Assembly: GCF_900996245.1 (NCBI RefSeq)
Contig: NZ_CAAJGK010000033.1
Location: forward strand, 62,001 to 126,000
Origin: Paraburkholderia sp. BCC1886
GTDB lineage: Bacteria > Pseudomonadota > Gammaproteobacteria > Burkholderiales > Burkholderiaceae
DNA length: 64,000 bases
Direction: 5' to 3'
The notes below the pieces were generated by a model, which saw nothing but the letters and a program-made list of their open reading frames with translations, made no database searches and was not told where the DNA came from. Shown here piece after piece: positions 1-8,938 of this stretch. How positions within the stretch are numbered: the stretch's first letter is position 1; every line of letters begins with the position of its first letter. Position numbers and translations under genes: made by a program.

Positions 1-220
1 TGAAAAACACCAGTGTGCCGATGCCGGACATCAGGATCGCGACGTTGGGATCGAATCCCATGATGAGCGGGGCGATGACGGTCGCACCGAACATGGCGAC
101 AACGTGCTGCATGCCGATCGCAATGGTTTGGGGCCACGGCAGCCGTTCATCGGTGGCGATCGGCCGGTCTGGTAACGGGTGATCGATGCGTTCCCATTTC
201 GGGAAGTAATTGCTGGACAT
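1..220 (-). CDS. Uracil/xanthine permease (NCS2 family), N-terminal part only
   Basis: This is the first 73 codons of a gene that runs off the left edge of the window. The cytoplasmic N-terminus contains the segment LPWPQTIAIGMQHVVAMFGA followed by a hydrophobic stretch, which is the usual opening of uracil-xanthine permeases such as UraA and RutG. Family members import uracil, xanthine or related bases through a 14-helix inner membrane protein. The ATG at 220 has a GGAG ribosome site about seven bases upstream. It is divergent from the pyruvate dehydrogenase E1 paralogue. The exact substrate cannot be told from this fragment. Confidence 0.8.
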   Translation of the reverse strand, partial: MSSNYFPKWERIDHPLPDRPIATDERLPWPQTIAIGMQHVVAMFGATVIAPLIMGFDPNVAILMSGIGTLVFF

Positions 221-350
221 CACGTGTCTCCTGCATCTGGCTAAAGGGGCACCGCGGCGCGTCGACGGCCGGACGGTGTGGGCCGACCCAATGTAAGAAG
301 CCAAATTGCGGGTCACAATCGCGAAGCATGTCGAGTTTGCGACAGATTCG

Positions 351-378
351 GCAAGCAATCTCGCAGGGCGTTGCTTGC
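351..378. promoter_or_regulatory. Perfect 8-bp inverted repeat between divergent genes
   Basis: GCAAGCAA at 351-358 is matched by TTGCTTGC at 371-378 with a 12-base spacer. It lies in the divergent intergenic region between the permease (start 220) and the E1 gene (start 479), about 100 bases upstream of the latter. The spacing suits a dimeric regulator site or an RNA stem-loop. No regulator gene is adjacent, so the binding protein is unknown. Confidence 0.35.
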
Positions 379-478
379 GTGAACGGGATGCGGTGAATCC
401 GCCTCCGCTCCCAAGGACCAGTATGATGAGGCACTGCGTGGTGTTCGCCGCAAGCGACTTTTCGTGTGGAGTAATGGC

Positions 479-3202
479 ATGACTGATCTTTCCAGTGGCC
501 TTCTCAAACTGCTGAATCTGCAGCCACAGCCCAATGACACCGATCCCCAGGAAACCGCCGAATGGCTGGAAGCGCTGGATGCGGTCGTCGCGCATGTCGG
601 GCGCGAGCGCGCGCAGTTCCTGTTCGACCGGCTGGCGAGCCATGCGTTGACGCTCGGTGTCGAATCGGCCCGTACCAATGTCACGCCCTACCAGAACACG
701 ATCGGCTTCGAGCAGCAGCCGCGCTATCCGGGCAACCTCGAACTGGAAGAGCGCCTCGCCGCTGCACTGCGCTGGAACGCGCTGGCCATGGTCGTGCGCG
801 CCAACAAGGCCTACGGCGAACTCGGTGGTCATATCGCGAGTTATGCGTCGGCGGCCGATCTGTTCGAAGTCGGCTTCAATCATTTCTTTCGTGCATCGGC
901 ACCCGGCGGCGAGGCGGGCACCGGCGACCTGGTGTACTTCCAGCCGCATTCGTCGCCCGGCGTGTATGCCCGGGCCTACCTCGAAGGGTTTCTGTCGGAA
1001 GAGAATCTGCGCAACTATCGGCGAGAGATCGGCGGCCCGGGACTGTGTTCGTATCCGCATCCATGGCTGATGCCGGACTTCTGGCAGTTTCCGACCGGCT
1101 CGATGGGTATTGGTCCGATCAACGCGATCTACCAGGCGCGCTTCATGAGGTACCTCTCGAACCGCGGACTCGTGCAAACGGAAGGCCGCAAGGTGTGGGG
1201 CTTTTTCGGCGATGGCGAGATGGACGAGCCGGAGTCGACCGGTGCGCTCTCGCTGGCCGCCCGCGAAGGGCTCGACAACCTGGTGTTCGTGATCAACTGC
1301 AACCTGCAGCGCCTCGACGGGCCGGTGCGTAGCAACGGCCGCATCATCGACGAACTGGAAGCGCACTTCACCGGCGCCGGCTGGAATGTGATCAAGGTCG
1401 TCTGGGGCTCGGACTGGGACGCGCTGTTTGCGCGCGATCGCACCGGCGCGTTGCTGCGCGCGTTCGCGCAAACGGTCGACGGGCAGTTCCAGACGTTCTC
1501 CGCCAACGACGGCGCCTATAACCGCGAACGTTTCTTCGGACAGAACCCGGAACTCGCGGCGCTGGCGGCCGGGTTGAGCGACGACGATATCGACCGCCTG
1601 CGCCGCGGCGGTCACGACGTGCGCAAGCTGCACGCGGCCTATGCCAAAGCGCTCGGCCATCGCGGTCAGCCCACCGTGGTGCTCGCGAAGACGATGAAGG
1701 GCTTCGGCATGGGCACCTCGGGGCAAGGCCGCATGACCACGCATCAGCAGAAGAAACTGGGCTTCGACGACCTGAAAGCGTTTCGCGACCGCTTCTGCCT
1801 GCCGCTTACCGATGCGGACGTCGAGCAGGTGAAGTTCTATAAGCCCGCGGACGACAGCCCCGAAATGCAATATCTGCACAGTCGCCGGGCCGCGCTCGGT
1901 GGCTATCTGCCCAGAAGACGGCAGGTGGCTTCACAGGGGCTGACGGTCCCGCCGCTGTCGTCATGGGGGCAATTCGCGCTCGAAGCGAACGGCCGTGAGA
2001 TGTCGACGACCATGGCGCTCGTGCGCATGCTGACGGCGCTTCTCAAGGACGCCGGAATTGGATCGCGTGTGGTGCCCATCGTCGCCGACGAGGCGCGCAC
2101 CTTCGGTATGGCGAACATGTTCCGGCAGGTCGGGATCTATTCGCCGCTCGGGCAGTTGTACGAGCCGGAAGATCTCGGCTCGATGCTGTATTACCGTGAG
2201 GACACGAAGGGCCAGATTCTGGAAGAAGGCATTTCGGAGGCAGGGGCGCTGTCGTCGTGGGTGGCGGCCGCCACGTCGTACAGCGTGCACGACCTGCCGA
2301 TGCTGCCGTTCTACATCTACTACTCGATGTTCGGCTTCCAGCGCGTTGGCGATCTGATCTGGGCGGCGGCCGACCAGCGGGCGCGCGGGTTCCTGATCGG
2401 GGCGACCTCGGGCAAGACGACGCTCGGCGGCGAAGGGCTGCAGCATCAGGACGGCACGAGCCACCTTGCGGCATCGACGATTCCCAATTGCCGCGCCTAC
2501 GATCCGGCGTTCGCGTACGAGCTTGCTGCCATCGTCGATGAAGGCATGCGCGAGATGGTCGAGCAGCAGCACGATGTGTTCTATTACGTCACCGTGATGA
2601 ACGAGAACTACGCGCAACCTTCGGCTCCAGCGGGTGATGCGCAGGCGTTGCGCGAGGGCATCCTGAGAGGCATTTATCCGCTTGCCTTGCAGGCCCGCGA
2701 GAACGGGACGGACAGATTGCAACTGCTTGGCGCGGGTGCGATTCTCGGCGAGGTGATTGCCGCGCAGCAGATGCTGCGCGATGACTGGCAGATCGAAGCG
2801 GGTGTATGGAGCGTCACGAGCTTCACCGAATTGCAGCGTGACGGTATGGCGTGCGAGAGAAACGCGCGGCTTGGCGCACCCGGCGACGCGGCGTACGTCA
2901 CGCAGGTTCTCGGCGCGACGGAGGGTCCGGTAATCGCGGCGACCGATTATGTTCGGGCCGTGCCGGAACTGATTCGCGCGTATGTACCGCGTCGTTATGT
3001 GACACTCGGCACGGATGGGTTCGGACGCAGCGATACGCGTCAGGCGTTGCGCGAGTTTTTCGAGGTGGACCGCAAGTCGATTGTCATTGCAGCGCTGAAG
3101 GCGCTGGTCGATGAGGGGGACATCGAGGCGAAGGTGCTCGAGGAAGCGCGCCGCAAGTATTTCGGCGGCGCGTCGGCGGGCAAGGCTTCGTGGACGTGCT
3201 GA
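479..3202 (+). CDS. Homodimeric pyruvate dehydrogenase E1-type 2-oxoacid dehydrogenase (AceE paralogue)
   Basis: The 907-residue product is full length for the homodimeric E1 family (E. coli AceE is 887). It should decarboxylate a 2-oxoacid using thiamine diphosphate and pass the acyl group to a lipoyl E2 in the cytoplasm. The thiamine-binding motif is visible as GDGEMDEPES starting at residue 244, with the matching NCN at 273-275. I chose the ATG at 479 over an upstream GTG at 464 because GGAG at 468-471 gives normal spacing. No aceF or lpd follows, so this looks like a stand-alone paralogue of the housekeeping aceE. Such copies are often annotated as alpha-ketoglutarate dehydrogenase, and Pseudomonas MdeB is a 2-oxobutyrate enzyme of this type. 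The substrate here is unproven. Confidence 0.9.
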   Translation: MTDLSSGLLKLLNLQPQPNDTDPQETAEWLEALDAVVAHVGRERAQFLFDRLASHALTLGVESARTNVTPYQNTIGFEQQPRYPGNLELEERLAAALRWNALAMVVRANKAYGELGGHIASYASAADLFEVGFNHFFRASAPGGEAGTGDLVYFQPHSSPGVYARAYLEGFLSEENLRNYRREIGGPGLCSYPHPWLMPDFWQFPTGSMGIGPINAIYQARFMRYLSNRGLVQTEGRKVWGFFGDGEMDEPESTGALSLAAREGLDNLVFVINCNLQRLDGPVRSNGRIIDELEAHFTGAGWNVIKVVWGSDWDALFARDRTGALLRAFAQTVDGQFQTFSANDGAYNRERFFGQNPELAALAAGLSDDDIDRLRRGGHDVRKLHAAYAKALGHRGQPTVVLAKTMKGFGMGTSGQGRMTTHQQKKLGFDDLKAFRDRFCLPLTDADVEQVKFYKPADDSPEMQYLHSRRAALGGYLPRRRQVASQGLTVPPLSSWGQFALEANGREMSTTMALVRMLTALLKDAGIGSRVVPIVADEARTFGMANMFRQVGIYSPLGQLYEPEDLGSMLYYREDTKGQILEEGISEAGALSSWVAAATSYSVHDLPMLPFYIYYSMFGFQRVGDLIWAAADQRARGFLIGATSGKTTLGGEGLQHQDGTSHLAASTIPNCRAYDPAFAYELAAIVDEGMREMVEQQHDVFYYVTVMNENYAQPSAPAGDAQALREGILRGIYPLALQARENGTDRLQLLGAGAILGEVIAAQQMLRDDWQIEAGVWSVTSFTELQRDGMACERNARLGAPGDAAYVTQVLGATEGPVIAATDYVRAVPELIRAYVPRRYVTLGTDGFGRSDTRQALREFFEVDRKSIVIAALKALVDEGDIEAKVLEEARRKYFGGASAGKASWTC

Positions 3203-3315
3203 AGCGGGCGGTTTGTCTTCGCCGCATCGCTCATCGCGAAGATGATGGCGTTCTTGCGAGCGTGGTCCGGATTACCGGCACCGTGTTCACATCGGGCGCC
3301 AGTCGTCAACCCGCT

Positions 3316-3999
3316 TCAATTTTCGTGGAAAACCGCAAACTCACGGGCCGGCACCCGTTCGGTCCGAAGGCTGTTTTCGATAGCCGAGCAGTCTTCATAG
3401 CCGACTGCCATGCCGGACAGAATGATCCGCTCTTCCGGGATACCGAGAATCTCGTGCACGATACCGCCGTATTCGCACCACGCCTGCTGCGGGCATGACG
3501 CGAGTCCGATCGCTTGCGCCGCGATCATCACGTTCTGCATGAACATGCCGCTGTCGAGCCAGGACCCTGCCAGCAGATAGCGATCCATCGTGAAGAACAG
3601 TCCCACCGGCGCGCCGAAGAAGGTGAAATTCCTGAGCATGGCCTCGTTTCTCGCGACGGTGTCGCCGCGGGCAATCCCGTACAACGCGTACAGATCGAAA
3701 CCGACCTTGCGGCGGCGCGCCAGGTGAGTGTCGGTTAGCGTCGGCGGCATATACGCGTACTCGTCGCAACGTCGGCCTTCGCGAGCGGCCTCGAGTACGG
3801 CATGTGACAGCCTCGTTTTGGCCGCACCGGATACGACATGTACCTGCCACGGCTGGATGTTCGTGCCCGACGGCGCGCGAGCGGCGGTATCGAGCAGCGT
3901 CTCGATGGTCGCCCGCGGAACCTCCCTGTCGACGAACCGCCTGACCGAGCGGCGTTGGGAAATAGCTTCGAGTGCGAGCCTCGCGGAAATTCCATTCAT
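3316..3999 (-). CDS. Nitroreductase family FMN oxidoreductase
   Basis: A 227-residue protein of the nitroreductase fold, which uses FMN and NAD(P)H to reduce nitro groups, quinones or related acceptors in the cytoplasm. The N-terminal RRSVRRF (16-22) and RAPSGTNIQPW (41-51) are the typical FMN-phosphate and flavin-contact motifs, and the C-terminal half has the GLASCPQQAW segment found in this family. It starts 27 bases after the acyl-CoA synthetase stop and is most likely co-transcribed with it. I see no good Shine-Dalgarno before the ATG, which suggests translational coupling or a weak site. Its substrate may be linked to the carboxylic acid activated by the neighbour; that link is inference. 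Confidence 0.85.
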   Translation of the reverse strand: MNGISARLALEAISQRRSVRRFVDREVPRATIETLLDTAARAPSGTNIQPWQVHVVSGAAKTRLSHAVLEAAREGRRCDEYAYMPPTLTDTHLARRRKVGFDLYALYGIARGDTVARNEAMLRNFTFFGAPVGLFFTMDRYLLAGSWLDSGMFMQNVMIAAQAIGLASCPQQAWCEYGGIVHEILGIPEERIILSGMAVGYEDCSAIENSLRTERVPAREFAVFHEN

Positions 4000-4026
4000 G
4001 GTTCGATCGCGCGGTGAGAGGAAAAA

Positions 4027-5715
4027 TCAATCGACAGTAGAACGCGCGGCCGTGTCGGATAACGCCTGCTTTCTTGCTTCGCGCAGCACGAAGCGTTGCA
4101 CTTTTCCACTCGGCGTTTTTGGCAGCGCGTCGACGAAATGCACTCGACGGGGATACGCATGCGCCGCATAACGCGTCTTTACCCACTGCTGAATGTCTGC
4201 TTCCATCTCCGTCGAATTTGCGGAAAGCCGACGCAGTACGACGTAGGCTTCCAGCACTTCACCGCGGATTTTGTCGGGCACCGCGATAACCGCGCATTCG
4301 GCGACTGATGAATGCGCCGCAATCACGGACTCGACTTCGAATGGACCGATCCGGTAACCGGCCATGATGATGACGTCGTCCTCCCGCGACGAGAAAAAGA
4401 AGTATCCATCATCGTCGACACGACCCAGATCACCTGACAGATACCACTTGCCGCCGCCGGCAAATCGCTCCGCGCTTTTGGCGGGGTCGCCCTGATATCC
4501 CGCAAACCACGCCAGCGGACTCTCCTGCAGGTCGAAGGCCACGCGCCCGACTTCGCCGGTAGTGGCCAGAACGTCTTCATCGCGTTGCAACACGACGGCT
4601 TTCCATCCGGGCTGTGCGACGCCCATCGATCCGGCTTTAACAGGTCCGGCAACCCGTTTGTCGTGATGGTTGTTCACGAGCATGCCGGCTTCCGTTTGAC
4701 CGTAGTGGTCGAACACCTGCACGCCGAGCGCATCGATCGCCCATTCGTTGACGTCGGGTGTCAGTGGTTCGCCCGCGCTGGATGCGCAGCGCAACGCCAG
4801 GCCGGCGGGCGGACGCTGGGGGGAACAGAGCAGGGACCTGTAGACCGTCGGCGCGGCGGCGAAGTTGGTGACCTGCTTCCCGGCGAGTACCCGATAAGTA
4901 AAGCCCGCGTCGAAGCCGGCCTTTAGCAGAACGCTGTGGACGCCGGTGCAAAGCGACGCGACGATGCCGAAATACAGCCCGTATGCCCAGCCTGGATCCG
5001 CAGCGCACCAGTAGACGTCGTCCTGAGCGAGACCGATGCCGAACTCTGCGTACGCGTGGAAAGCGGCGATCGCACGGATCGGTACGACGACGCCTTTCGG
5101 GCGACCGGTGGTGCCCGATGTGTAGATGTGGATGAAGGGGGCATCTCCGCCCAGAATGGCTGCAGGTACATGAGCGGTCTCGGTGTCCAGCACGGACTCG
5201 AAGCCGAGTGCCGCTGGGAAGTCGTGATCGCCCGCGTTTTCGCCAATCACGATGATCTGGCGCGCGGGCGTGTCCGGCGTCTGTTCCTCTGTGCGCAGCT
5301 TCGGCAGTTGCGAGACATCGCAGACAACCGCTTTCGCCTCGCTACCCAGCAGCCGCAGGGCGATTGCCGGCGTGGCGAACGCAGTGAAAAGGGGCACGTG
5401 AACCGCACCCAGTCGCCAGATACCCATCAACGCGACCAGAAACTCGCGACTCTTGCCTGCGAGCGTTGCCACACGATCGCCCGCGCCGATGCCCAGCGCC
5501 GCGAGACCGGCCGCGAATGCTTCGGAGTCGCGCTTGAGATCGCCGTAAGTCACTCGTTCGGTTTCAAACTCCGCGTTCACGATCTCGTACGCGACGCTTG
5601 CCGGGTCGTGACGGTCGCAAAGCAGCCACGCAAGGCTGGTCGTAGGGTCGCCATACTGTGCGCGCAGGGCGGAAATTCTTTCAGCAACGCTTACGTCGGC
5701 AGCACTGAGGTCCAC
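4027..5715 (-). CDS. Acyl-CoA synthetase (AMP-forming, acetyl-CoA synthetase-like)
   Basis: The 562-residue protein carries all core ANL motifs: the P-loop YTSGTTGRPKG (198-208), YGQTE (338-342), YLSGDLGR (425-432), the hinge region near DDVIIMAGYR (446-455) and the C-terminal catalytic lysine K538 in TPSGK. It should activate a carboxylic acid to an acyl-adenylate and then an acyl-CoA. Length and the pattern around the P-loop resemble acetyl-CoA or medium-chain synthetases more than long-chain FadD. It is the first gene of a two-gene operon with the nitroreductase and is divergent from a TetR regulator, the usual arrangement for an inducible acid-degradation step. The acid is not identifiable by eye. 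Confidence 0.88.
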   Translation of the reverse strand: MDLSAADVSVAERISALRAQYGDPTTSLAWLLCDRHDPASVAYEIVNAEFETERVTYGDLKRDSEAFAAGLAALGIGAGDRVATLAGKSREFLVALMGIWRLGAVHVPLFTAFATPAIALRLLGSEAKAVVCDVSQLPKLRTEEQTPDTPARQIIVIGENAGDHDFPAALGFESVLDTETAHVPAAILGGDAPFIHIYTSGTTGRPKGVVVPIRAIAAFHAYAEFGIGLAQDDVYWCAADPGWAYGLYFGIVASLCTGVHSVLLKAGFDAGFTYRVLAGKQVTNFAAAPTVYRSLLCSPQRPPAGLALRCASSAGEPLTPDVNEWAIDALGVQVFDHYGQTEAGMLVNNHHDKRVAGPVKAGSMGVAQPGWKAVVLQRDEDVLATTGEVGRVAFDLQESPLAWFAGYQGDPAKSAERFAGGGKWYLSGDLGRVDDDGYFFFSSREDDVIIMAGYRIGPFEVESVIAAHSSVAECAVIAVPDKIRGEVLEAYVVLRRLSANSTEMEADIQQWVKTRYAAHAYPRRVHFVDALPKTPSGKVQRFVLREARKQALSDTAARSTVD

Positions 5716-6030
5716 ATCTGTCTCCTGAAGTATTTTAGAAAAACGGTGGCGACCGCGTGAAGCGTTCGATATCGTTTAAGTAGAATTATTGTTCGGTTAA
5801 GGATATGAATCTTGTACTGCCCTGTCAAGCAGGCCGCTGTCAGTGTTAGTACCAGCACGTCATGGTAGATGTATCGCCCGGTCGCCTCGCGAGCCCGCGC
5901 AAGCCTCATGCAATAATGAGTGCCGCGGGGCGGCGGTCCGTTGTGTGTTGTTAGCCGCTCGTTGCTCAGTATCTGGCCGTTGCCCATGAAAAGCCTGGCG
6001 AAAGTGTGCCGATGAAGACCATGGATTGAA
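5716..6030. other. Divergent promoter region, acyl-CoA synthetase / TetR
   Basis: This 315-base gap must hold the promoters of the synthetase operon (leftward) and the TetR gene (rightward). It is AT-richer near 5770-5815. I see no strong long palindrome; CTCAT-N6-ATGAG near 5907-5922 is short. A five-codon frame (6012-6029, ATGAAGACCATGGATTGA) ends one base before the TetR start and could be a leader, but this is weak. Confidence 0.4.
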
Positions 6031-6714
6031 ATGGAAGAACTCCCTACCGCCTCACGTGTGCGCTTACGACGTCGGGGGCCGGACAAGCATCCGCTGATTC
6101 TCTCCGCTGCCCGTAATCTGGTGGCCGAATCCGGATTCCGCGATGCGCAGATGTCATCGGTCGCCGATGCGGCAGGAATCGCCATTGGAACGCTCTACCG
6201 CTACTTTCCATCGAAGACCGATCTGATGGTCGAGGTCGTCAAGACGACTGCGCAGCGGGAAGTCGAGGTTGTCGCAGGCGTTGCGATGCAGGACGGCAGC
6301 GCGCGCGAGCGACTCGGCGCGGCGGCGTGGACCTTTGCGAACCGGGCACTTCGTGGTGGCCGGCTCGCCTATGCGCTGGTAGCCGAGCCCGTCGAGCCTG
6401 AAGTCGAGGCAGCCCGCCTCACGTATCACCGGGCACTCGCCCGTGTTTTTCGTACACTCATCGAGCAGGGCGTGACGGCTGGAGAGTTTCCCGCACAGGA
6501 CGCCGGCTCGGCGGCGGATTGTATTGTCGGCTGTCTGTTCGAAGGACTCATGGCGCCGCTGACCAGTGACGTTCAGGGCGGCGCGGCGATGACGGCACAC
6601 GCCACCGCCATCATCACTTTCTGCCTGCGCGGGGTGTCCGGAAGCGTCGAGGCGTATCGACCCGCCGACGCGGGGTCACCTGCTCGTCCCACACAGGCTC
6701 GCCGCCGTAAATAG
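6031..6714 (+). CDS. TetR family transcriptional regulator
   Basis: A 227-residue TetR-type repressor. The N-terminal helix-turn-helix lies at about residues 22-65, including the segment VADAAGIAIGTLYRYFPSK that is diagnostic for the family, followed by an all-helical ligand domain. A basic N-terminal extension (RLRRRG) precedes the domain. It is divergent from the acyl-CoA synthetase/nitroreductase operon and most likely represses it, with an acid or its CoA ester as inducer. That regulatory role is inferred from gene order only. The ATG at 6031 has no strong ribosome site; the upstream ATG codons are closed by a stop at 6027-6029. Confidence 0.85.
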   Translation: MEELPTASRVRLRRRGPDKHPLILSAARNLVAESGFRDAQMSSVADAAGIAIGTLYRYFPSKTDLMVEVVKTTAQREVEVVAGVAMQDGSARERLGAAAWTFANRALRGGRLAYALVAEPVEPEVEAARLTYHRALARVFRTLIEQGVTAGEFPAQDAGSAADCIVGCLFEGLMAPLTSDVQGGAAMTAHATAIITFCLRGVSGSVEAYRPADAGSPARPTQARRRK

Positions 6715-6790
6715 AACAGTGGTTCGTTTAATAATCGGCGCGATCAGGGCGGTTGGAGCACCACACTAAAAAAGAACGACACAGGCGGTA

Positions 6791-7798
6791 TCACCGGCGG
6801 CCGACGCGCGGCGCGACCGAGCGGCGCAGTACGAGCGAAACGGGCATGAGTATCTTGCGCACGACGGGCGGTGATTCAAATGCCAGCATGCGCAGCGACG
6901 TGACGGCCTCGCGGGCCGCATCGTCGGTGTTCTGCCGGATCGTCGACAGGGAGATCGTTTCGCTGGCGGCTTCTTCGATATCGTCGAAGCCGATGATCGA
7001 TACATCTTCCGGAACGCGATATCCGAGGCCATGCAACCGGTCCATCGCGCCCATGGCGACCGCGTCGTTCGCAGCGAATAGGGCAGTCGGCTTCGTGGTA
7101 CCGGCCATCAACGCCTCGGCGCCAAGGCGTCCGGTCACGCGGTCATGGGCGCCGAGATAAACATTCGGCTTCAGGCCCGCTGCAAGCATGGCTTCTTTAT
7201 AGGCTGTGGTGCGTTCTTTGGCCGCGATCTCTTCGCTGCCGCCAATGTGTGCGATGCGGCGATGACCCAACGCGATGAGATGTTCGACGGCCTGTTTGAC
7301 ACCGCTTTCGTTATCGACATCGACCGTCGCGACGTGTTTTTCCGCGCCGCCCCGACCGAGAAAGACGCAGGGCAGTTGTTGGGCGATCTGTCCCATTGCG
7401 CGGGTTTTGCGCGGCGTGCCGATAAAAATGGCACCCCCCATGCGGATGCGTAGCAATCGGGACGCTTCGGCCGTCGCAGCGCGGTCGTCGGTGGCACGCA
7501 GGGAGATAACCGATTCGAAGCCGCTTCGTTCGAGCGCCTGATCGACCGAGATTGCCATCTGCAGATGGAATGGATTGAGCGGTTCACCCACGACGATGCC
7601 AACGGTACTGGACTGCGCCGAGACGAGCATTTGCGCAGCAATGTTAGGCCGGTAACCGAGCGATTCAGCAGCGGCTTTTACCCGGGCACGCATGTCCGGG
7701 TTGACGCCGGGGTCGCCTCTTAGCGCACGCGAGACGTGAGAGGTCGAGGTTCCCGCCGCCTGAGCGACATCTTTCAACGTGGCAAAGCGTGTTTCCAC
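6791..7798 (-). CDS. LacI family transcriptional regulator
   Basis: A 335-residue LacI/GalR regulator. The N-terminal helix-turn-helix (LKDVAQAAGTSTSHVSRALR, residues 8-27) and hinge region precede a periplasmic-binding-protein-like sugar domain beginning near SSTVGIVVGE. It is divergent from the gluconate-dehydrogenase-like operon starting at 8170. The shared intergenic region has two GGGA-CG-TCCC palindromes of the type bound by this family, so I infer that it controls that operon, probably in response to gluconate or a related sugar acid. Whether it also controls itself is unclear, as both operators lie nearer the operon than the lacI-type gene. Confidence 0.9.
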   Translation of the reverse strand: METRFATLKDVAQAAGTSTSHVSRALRGDPGVNPDMRARVKAAAESLGYRPNIAAQMLVSAQSSTVGIVVGEPLNPFHLQMAISVDQALERSGFESVISLRATDDRAATAEASRLLRIRMGGAIFIGTPRKTRAMGQIAQQLPCVFLGRGGAEKHVATVDVDNESGVKQAVEHLIALGHRRIAHIGGSEEIAAKERTTAYKEAMLAAGLKPNVYLGAHDRVTGRLGAEALMAGTTKPTALFAANDAVAMGAMDRLHGLGYRVPEDVSIIGFDDIEEAASETISLSTIRQNTDDAAREAVTSLRMLAFESPPVVRKILMPVSLVLRRSVAPRVGRR

Positions 7799-8043
7799 GG
7801 CGCCTCCTGGTGCTTCCCTGACGTGGATTCAGCGTGGCGCGAGATCGCAGCTCGTCAGAACCACGCTGTCTAAAAAACTTTGGATCATAACCGGAAACAG
7901 GCACATTACGAGCATGAAAGGAATGCGGCAAATTGACATCGAGCGAAAGTGTTATTAAGCTTCGGCTGCGCTGGATGCCGTTCGATCGGCACGACGCGGA
8001 ACAATCAGCCCGGCTAAGTCGGGCCATTTTTTCGAAATTGTAT

Positions 8044-8055
8044 GGGAACGTTCCC
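8044..8055. promoter_or_regulatory. LacI-type operator, distal
   Basis: GGGAACGTTCCC is a perfect 12-bp palindrome with the central CG typical of LacI/GalR operators. It lies 114 bases upstream of the dehydrogenase small-subunit start, and its centre is 77 bp from that of the second operator. Confidence 0.75.
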
Positions 8056-8120
8056 GGTTTTTCGATAGCTTGACGATCGCAGGATTGCGCAGAAAAGCAC
8101 ATCTCTTGTCGATTAAAACC

Positions 8121-8132
8121 GGGAGCGTTCCC
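8121..8132. promoter_or_regulatory. LacI-type operator, proximal
   Basis: GGGAGCGTTCCC matches the distal operator at 11 of 12 positions and extends to CCGGGAGCGTTCCCGG (8119-8134), a palindrome with a single mismatch. It ends 37 bases before the ATG at 8170, so a bound repressor would sit on or just downstream of the promoter. Two sites 77 bp apart allow DNA looping. Confidence 0.75.
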
Positions 8133-8169
8133 GGGAATTAAAAAGCTGTCCCCTTGTACGAGAGAAGCG

Positions 8170-8895
8170 ATGAAACGACGTGCTGTCATCAAAGCAGGAC
8201 TTGCATTAATCGTCACCACGACCGCTGCGTCCATCTACCGGCCGGCGGGCGCCGCGGTTCGCGCATTCGTCGGCGGAGCGAAGTGGATTGCGAAAGAAAT
8301 TGCCCCGCCCACGCCGGTCGATCCGAAGGTGCGGGTTTTTCTGAGCGAGCGGGAAGTCCAGCAGGTGACGGCCATTTTCGACCGGCTGATTCCGGCCGAC
8401 GATCTGAGCATCAGCGCGTCCGAAGCCGGCTGCGTCGTATTCCTCGATTATCAGTTGGCTGGCGACTACGGCAAGGCCGAGTGGAAATATCTGAGCGGGC
8501 CGTTTCATCCCGGCACACCGCAGCAGGGCAGTCAAAGTTCTCTGACGCCGGCGCAGCTCTACCGCAAGGGGCTCGCGGAGATCGACGCCTATACGCGCAA
8601 GTCTCTTGGCAAGCCGTTCGAAGCGTTATCAGCGGATCAGCAGGATCACTTCCTCGAACAGATGGAAGCCGGCAAGGTTCCGCTCACGACGGCGTCTTCG
8701 GACTCCCTGTTCAAACAGTTCCTGACGAACGTGCAGGAAGGCTTTCTGGCAGATCCCATTTACGGCGGCAATAAAGACATGGTCGGCTGGAAGATGATTG
8801 GTTTCCCGGGCGCGCGCTACGACTATCGCGACTATGTCCAGATGAAGGGCAAGCGTATCGATATCCAGCCTGTCAGTATCGTCGGCCGCCTGTGA
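8170..8895 (+). CDS. Gluconate 2-dehydrogenase subunit 3-like protein (small/gamma subunit)
   Basis: A 241-residue protein with the length and pattern of the gluconate 2-dehydrogenase subunit 3 family. The N-terminus MKRRAVIKAGLALIV has twin arginines and a hydrophobic core, consistent with a Tat signal. In this family the small subunit carries the Tat signal that brings the flavoprotein across the membrane. The block FLSEREVQQVTAIFDRLIPA (residues 57-76) is characteristic. It is the first gene of a four-gene operon behind two LacI operators; the flavoprotein gene begins 43 bases downstream. Confidence 0.87.
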   Translation: MKRRAVIKAGLALIVTTTAASIYRPAGAAVRAFVGGAKWIAKEIAPPTPVDPKVRVFLSEREVQQVTAIFDRLIPADDLSISASEAGCVVFLDYQLAGDYGKAEWKYLSGPFHPGTPQQGSQSSLTPAQLYRKGLAEIDAYTRKSLGKPFEALSADQQDHFLEQMEAGKVPLTTASSDSLFKQFLTNVQEGFLADPIYGGNKDMVGWKMIGFPGARYDYRDYVQMKGKRIDIQPVSIVGRL

Positions 8896-8938
8896 ACCCG
8901 GTCTATCAGAACAAACTCACTACACGGAATTTCGCGGG

